A stretch of DNA of 7,635 nt, taken from NCBI GenBank assembly GCA_022866015.1, contig JALHTX010000389.1, positions 1 to 7,635 of the forward strand. The letters run 5' to 3'. This document shows positions 4,936 to 7,635 of the stretch, piece by piece; the first letter of the stretch is position 1, and the number at the start of each line of letters is the position of its first letter. This stretch comes from Thermoplasmatota archaeon (GTDB lineage Archaea > Thermoplasmatota > E2 > DHVEG-1). The notes below the pieces were generated by a model that was not told the origin of the DNA, did not search any database, and worked only from the letters and a program-made list of their open reading frames with translations. The position numbers and the translations under genes are program-made.

Positions 4936-5100
4936 ATGTCAAAAGGAACTCCTTGCAGACAGGGCGGTAAAAGAGTACATACGATATGCAGAAGATGTGG
5001 AAAGCATGCATATCATATCCAAAAAAGGGTATGTGCCTCTTGCGGTTTTGGAAAAACCGCAAAAATCAGAAAATACAACTGGGTAAGAGCAAAAAACTAA
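4936..5100 (+). CDS. rpl37e: 50S ribosomal protein L37e
   Basis: The 54 residues show the typical L37e layout. They open MSKGTP, then have a basic loop, the zinc ribbon C18-x2-C21 (ICRRCGKHAYHI) and C33-x2-C36 (VCASCGFGKTAKIRKYNW), and a short basic tail. All four zinc ligands and the signature CGFG.....RKYNW are intact, and the length is normal for archaea. The protein binds 23S rRNA in the large subunit of archaeal and eukaryotic ribosomes; bacteria lack it, which is firm evidence for an archaeal host. GGTTGGTAG lies just before the ATG. It is co-transcribed with LSm and converges on the protease gene. Confidence 0.95.
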   Translation: MSKGTPCRQGGKRVHTICRRCGKHAYHIQKRVCASCGFGKTAKIRKYNWVRAKN

Positions 5101-5133
5101 AGAAAAAATATTTTTTAGTAATACTTTATTTTT
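5101..5133. terminator. bidirectional T-rich terminator between convergent genes
   Basis: The 33 bases between the L37e stop and the protease stop hold a perfect AAAAAATATTTTTT palindrome (5103-5116) and a T-run on each strand. Archaeal polymerase ends at such T-tracts, so this could stop transcription from both sides. Confidence 0.5.
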
Positions 5134-6555
5134 TTATTCTTCTAAAGCCGGGTATCCACCTATCATAAGGCGTGGATCACCAAATAATACCCATTGTTGT
5201 ACTGTTTTTACATCATATGCATAATCCCAACTAGACGGAGTATTCCAATCAATTGGAAATCTATTTAGATAGCGATTTATGGCTTTACCCCAGCATTCAC
5301 CAAGAATTTTTGTGCCATTTGTTCCATATTCATAGAAAAATTGAATATCCATATAATCTCCTGCACCTTGGCCAGATTCTTTATCTTCTTTGCTCATACC
5401 AAGACCAGTGTTTGCTATTGTTGCAATAGAGCCTCCGTTGATTTTATGTATAAGTTTCCATGCCCAACATTGAGAAATCCACGTATAATAATACCATGGT
5501 TCTTTAAAAATATTTGAAAAATGAACATCAAACTGACCGTTATGACAACCACCACATATAACTATAGGATATTTATCCTTATTATACAATAGATTCATAA
5601 TAAGAACAGATAATCCTTTGATCCAAGTATGATTATTAGGTGGATGGGTACTCCAACGAAATGGATTACCATGGCCGTCAAAAACAAAAAAACCAACTCC
5701 TTCCTTAAAGACTTTAACAATATCCTGAGGACCAGTAAAATTACCAGTCGATGTAAAAAGTTCAATTTGCTCAAAACCAGTTATATTCTCAAATATTAGT
5801 TTAGCATTTTCCTCACCTTCCATCGCTGGTGTTGGAAAATCATATTGACCATCTGGATAAGTATCCCCTGCAACAGCAGCTATTCTTTTAAACCATGGAC
5901 TGTTATATGTAGTAGTTTCATATTTAATAATCTTGTCAACCATTACTTTTACTTCAGAAACACTTCTACATGCAAGACGACCTACATAAACATCTGGTCT
6001 TAAATCAATATCTTTATCTTGAGCTTGATTTCCTTTCCACTCCCCAAAAATGTCATTGTTATTGGTATCCCAACTAGAAAAATTACCCTCAGAATCATAA
6101 ATATCTGCAAAATAAAGATCAGAAAGATAGCATGGTTCAGGAAATCCGGACTCATCATTGTAAACATAACGCACAGGCATCTTATTAAAACTACCAACTA
6201 ATAAAACATATTTTATACCCCAATTTTCTATAGAGTTTTTAATGAAATATTTAACTTTTTCTGCTTGATCCCGACCAAGCCAAAAGGTTTCATCATAAAC
6301 ATCTGAAAGACTTACTAATTTGGTTTTAATACCGTAACTGTTTTTATGATTAACTAAAGGTTTTAATTCATTCTCAAAATTTTTAGGTGCAATAATCAAA
6401 AGATCATAAATGTTTTTATCTGTTTCCTCTAATTTAATTTCTAAAGTATTTGATAATTCTAAGCCTTTTACATTTAAAACAGGTGCAAAAACAAAACATG
6501 CTGTTAAAGAGATAGTAACTAAAAATTTTATTTTTTTATGTAGCTCGTTTGTCAT
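5134..6555 (-). CDS. secreted gingipain-like cysteine protease (peptidase family C25)
   Basis: From ATG 6555 (Shine-Dalgarno GGGGT) the product has 473 residues; a TTG at 6573 would add six. The first 31 residues are a Sec signal peptide (KKIKFLVTISLTACFVFAPV). The C25 domain follows: DLLIIAPKNFENELKPLV near 51, WGIKYVLLVGSFNKMPVRY near 112, and DVYVGRLACRS near 188. The catalytic His295 is in FDGHGNPFRW and the catalytic Cys337 in ICGGCHNGQFD. GGSIATIANTG near 374 and FGDPRLMIGGYP at the end complete the fold. Family knowledge makes it a caspase-fold endopeptidase that digests protein outside the cell; preference for Arg or Lys cannot be read. There is no adhesin region, C-terminal helix or sorting signal, so free release is likely. 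Sediment archaea of the MBG-D group are known for such enzymes. It diverges from the HAD gene. Confidence 0.9.
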   Translation of the reverse strand: MTNELHKKIKFLVTISLTACFVFAPVLNVKGLELSNTLEIKLEETDKNIYDLLIIAPKNFENELKPLVNHKNSYGIKTKLVSLSDVYDETFWLGRDQAEKVKYFIKNSIENWGIKYVLLVGSFNKMPVRYVYNDESGFPEPCYLSDLYFADIYDSEGNFSSWDTNNNDIFGEWKGNQAQDKDIDLRPDVYVGRLACRSVSEVKVMVDKIIKYETTTYNSPWFKRIAAVAGDTYPDGQYDFPTPAMEGEENAKLIFENITGFEQIELFTSTGNFTGPQDIVKVFKEGVGFFVFDGHGNPFRWSTHPPNNHTWIKGLSVLIMNLLYNKDKYPIVICGGCHNGQFDVHFSNIFKEPWYYYTWISQCWAWKLIHKINGGSIATIANTGLGMSKEDKESGQGAGDYMDIQFFYEYGTNGTKILGECWGKAINRYLNRFPIDWNTPSSWDYAYDVKTVQQWVLFGDPRLMIGGYPALEE

Positions 6556-6641
6556 AATTTTACCCCAAGACAAAAAAATATATTTTATTCTAACTATTTA
6601 TTTTTTATCATAAATTACTGTATTTTTTATATTATTAAAAC

Positions 6642-6652
6642 CTAAATATAAG
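6642..6652 (+). promoter_or_regulatory. candidate TATA box for the HAD phosphatase
   Basis: CTAAATATAAG lies in the AT-rich gap shared by two divergent genes. Its centre is about 27 bases before an ATG at 6674, so the transcript could be leaderless from 6674 or carry a leader of about 70 bases to ATG 6746. Confidence 0.35.
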
Positions 6653-6745
6653 AATTATAATGCCTTGATTTGAATGCAAAAAGATAGATGCAAATATTAT
6701 TGCTATAGAAAAATTCGTAAAAAAACAAATAATTCTATAAAAAAA

Positions 6746-7399
6746 ATGGATAAGCTAGAACTTGTAATTTTTGACATGGATGGTGTATTAACAGATATTT
6801 ACAGCTCATGGAAATATGTACATGATTATTTTAATTCTTCAAATGAAAAGTCAGTAGAAGCATATCTGAAAGGTCAAATTGATGATATGGAATTTATTCG
6901 AAGAGATGCTAATCTATGGACGGAAAATGGTAAACCAATAAAAAAAGAAAAGCTTTCTGAGATTCTTGCAGATGTTCCTTTGATGAATGGAGCAAAAAAA
7001 TGTATAAGTTTTTTGAAAGAAAAAGGTATTAAAACCGCGATTGTTAGCGCAGGTTTAGATGTCCTTGCAGAAAGAGTCGGTAAAGAACTTGGGATTAATA
7101 TTATCTATTCAAATGGTATAAAAGTTGATAATCAAGGTTATTTAACAAATGAAGGAATTCTAAATGTTAAATTAATATATAAAAATGAAGCTATTGATAA
7201 TCTAGCAAAATCTTTAAAAATACCTTTAAAAAGAATTGCAGCAATTGGTAATTCTTGTTTTGATGTCGCAATGTTTGAAGTGTGTGGTGTTGGTATTGCC
7301 TTTAATCCAGATGATGAATGTATAATAAAATATGCTAAGTATACAATTAAGGAAAAAGATTTATCATTAATTTTAAAGATTTTAGAAAAGTTTTATTGA
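6746..7399 (+). CDS. HAD-IB phosphatase, SerB (phosphoserine phosphatase)-like
   Basis: From ATG 6746 the product has 217 residues. HAD motif I is VIFDMDGVLTD, with nucleophile Asp10 and acid/base Asp12. Motif II is IVSAG (Ser101), and Lys146 is a fitting motif III lysine. Motif IV reads IGNSCFDVAMF, where most SerB relatives have GDGxNDxxM, so a metal-binding Asp is Asn169 and the usual Asn is Phe172; Asp173 is kept. A helical cap lies between about 20 and 85. The family removes phosphate from phosphoserine or other small phosphomonoesters in the cytosol; the substrate here is uncertain and the motif IV changes may alter it. An ATG at 6674 would add 24 basic residues and fits a leaderless start from the TATA at 6642, but homologues usually begin close to motif I. 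Confidence 0.8.
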   Translation: MDKLELVIFDMDGVLTDIYSSWKYVHDYFNSSNEKSVEAYLKGQIDDMEFIRRDANLWTENGKPIKKEKLSEILADVPLMNGAKKCISFLKEKGIKTAIVSAGLDVLAERVGKELGINIIYSNGIKVDNQGYLTNEGILNVKLIYKNEAIDNLAKSLKIPLKRIAAIGNSCFDVAMFEVCGVGIAFNPDDECIIKYAKYTIKEKDLSLILKILEKFY

Positions 7400-7482
7400 A
7401 CATTTTAATTTAATTAGTACTACTATAAAATATATTGTTCGAAGATTTAAATAAAAAAAAATCATCTTTTTACTTTATTTAA
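7400..7482 (+). terminator. AT-rich gene end with T-tracts after the HAD gene
   Basis: After the HAD stop there is only AT-rich DNA, with ATCATCTTTTTACTTTATTT at 7461-7480. This is a likely archaeal T-rich transcription end. No hairpin of note and no gene are seen. Confidence 0.3.
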
Positions 7483-7635
7483 GGCTGTTGAAAAATTAGT
7501 AAAGGACTTTAGCTATAGGCCAAATTGATATAATAGAAATGTACTCTCTTTTTTGGATGGGATGTATGAAATCGAAAAAAACAGCTCAATTAAAAGAGAG
7601 GGAATTGATCATCAAGCTATCTAATGAAGGAAAGA
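7483..7635 (+). mobile_element. probable left end of an insertion sequence (partial)
   Basis: GGCTGTTGAAAAA at 7483-7495 resembles the outer end of many insertion sequences. About 60-70 bases later a transposase-like ORF begins, which is the usual distance from an IS end to its gene. The other end and any target duplication lie outside the window, so the family (IS630- or IS5-like are candidates) is not settled. Confidence 0.45.
7566..7635 (+). CDS. N-terminus of a helix-turn-helix transposase-like protein (3' partial)
   Basis: Starting at ATG 7566 (or in-frame ATG 7557, three residues longer) the frame reads MKSKKTAQLKERELIIKLSN, then EGK, and runs off the window. The 'L.ERE.II.L..EGK' pattern is the first helix of the helix-turn-helix at the start of IS630-type and similar transposases, where it binds the element end. 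GGATGGGATG upstream can serve as ribosome-binding site for 7566. Only 23 residues are visible, so other HTH regulators cannot be excluded; the IS-like end just upstream favours a transposase. Confidence 0.5.
   Translation, partial: MKSKKTAQLKERELIIKLSNEGK

Noticed and set aside
4986..5168. 60-codon plus-strand ORF starting inside L37e
   Set aside because: It is in another frame of the well-conserved L37e gene and crosses the terminator into the protease gene end.
6000..6613. Extra ORFs on both strands inside the protease gene
   Set aside because: They are shadows of the C25 coding sequence, which is confirmed by catalytic motifs.
1..7635. CRISPR array or tandem repeat
   Set aside because: No regularly spaced repeat units were found; only the dispersed pairs described above.

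Overview
The window looks like a piece of an AT-rich archaeal chromosome. The best evidence is on the right: an Sm-like archaeal protein (LSm) followed at once by ribosomal protein L37e, with an archaeal TATA box and a short leader. Beside them are a divergent pre-PUA RNA-binding protein, a secreted gingipain-like (C25) cysteine protease and a SerB-type HAD phosphatase. A secreted C25 protease in an AT-rich archaeon fits sediment Thermoplasmatota such as the Marine Benthic Group D / Thermoprofundales lineage. That placement is inference from gene content; no 16S gene or strong marker was read.

Left part (about 1-2874): a tight run of small plus-strand genes, most with good Shine-Dalgarno sites and short gaps or overlaps. 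They are the tail of a membrane protein, a possible 33-aa ORF, a 188-aa one-helix membrane protein, an FxLYD-like lipoprotein, an HNH-type zinc protein, a 35-aa double-CxxC protein, a small basic KGNRKR protein, an acidic 178-aa protein, a 98-aa zinc-ribbon protein and a second KGNRKR protein. Few have a recognisable household role. Many tiny zinc proteins plus an HNH-like gene suggest a provirus, plasmid or similar accessory island.

Middle (2875-4266): a gene-poor stretch with a strong Shine-Dalgarno, an 11-codon ORF and a 9-bp hairpin is followed by what I consider the main find. A 1064-bp segment (3194-4257) is bounded by 22-bp inverted repeats (21/22 matching) and flanked by a perfect 9-bp direct repeat. 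This has the anatomy of a transposed element, yet its only genes are a 47-codon ORF and a 278-aa two-helix membrane/coiled-coil protein. They lie in the same frame, separated by a single TAG. No transposase is visible, so it looks like a non-autonomous cargo transposon.

Right part (4327-7635): the pre-PUA gene (minus strand) ends where its PUA domain should begin, about 60 bp from the element. LSm-L37e run rightward and converge on the C25 protease gene. The protease and the HAD phosphatase diverge from a shared AT-rich intergenic region. At the right edge a probable second insertion sequence begins, with an IS-end-like motif and the first codons of a helix-turn-helix, transposase-like protein. 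The conserved core is therefore bracketed by mobile DNA on both sides.
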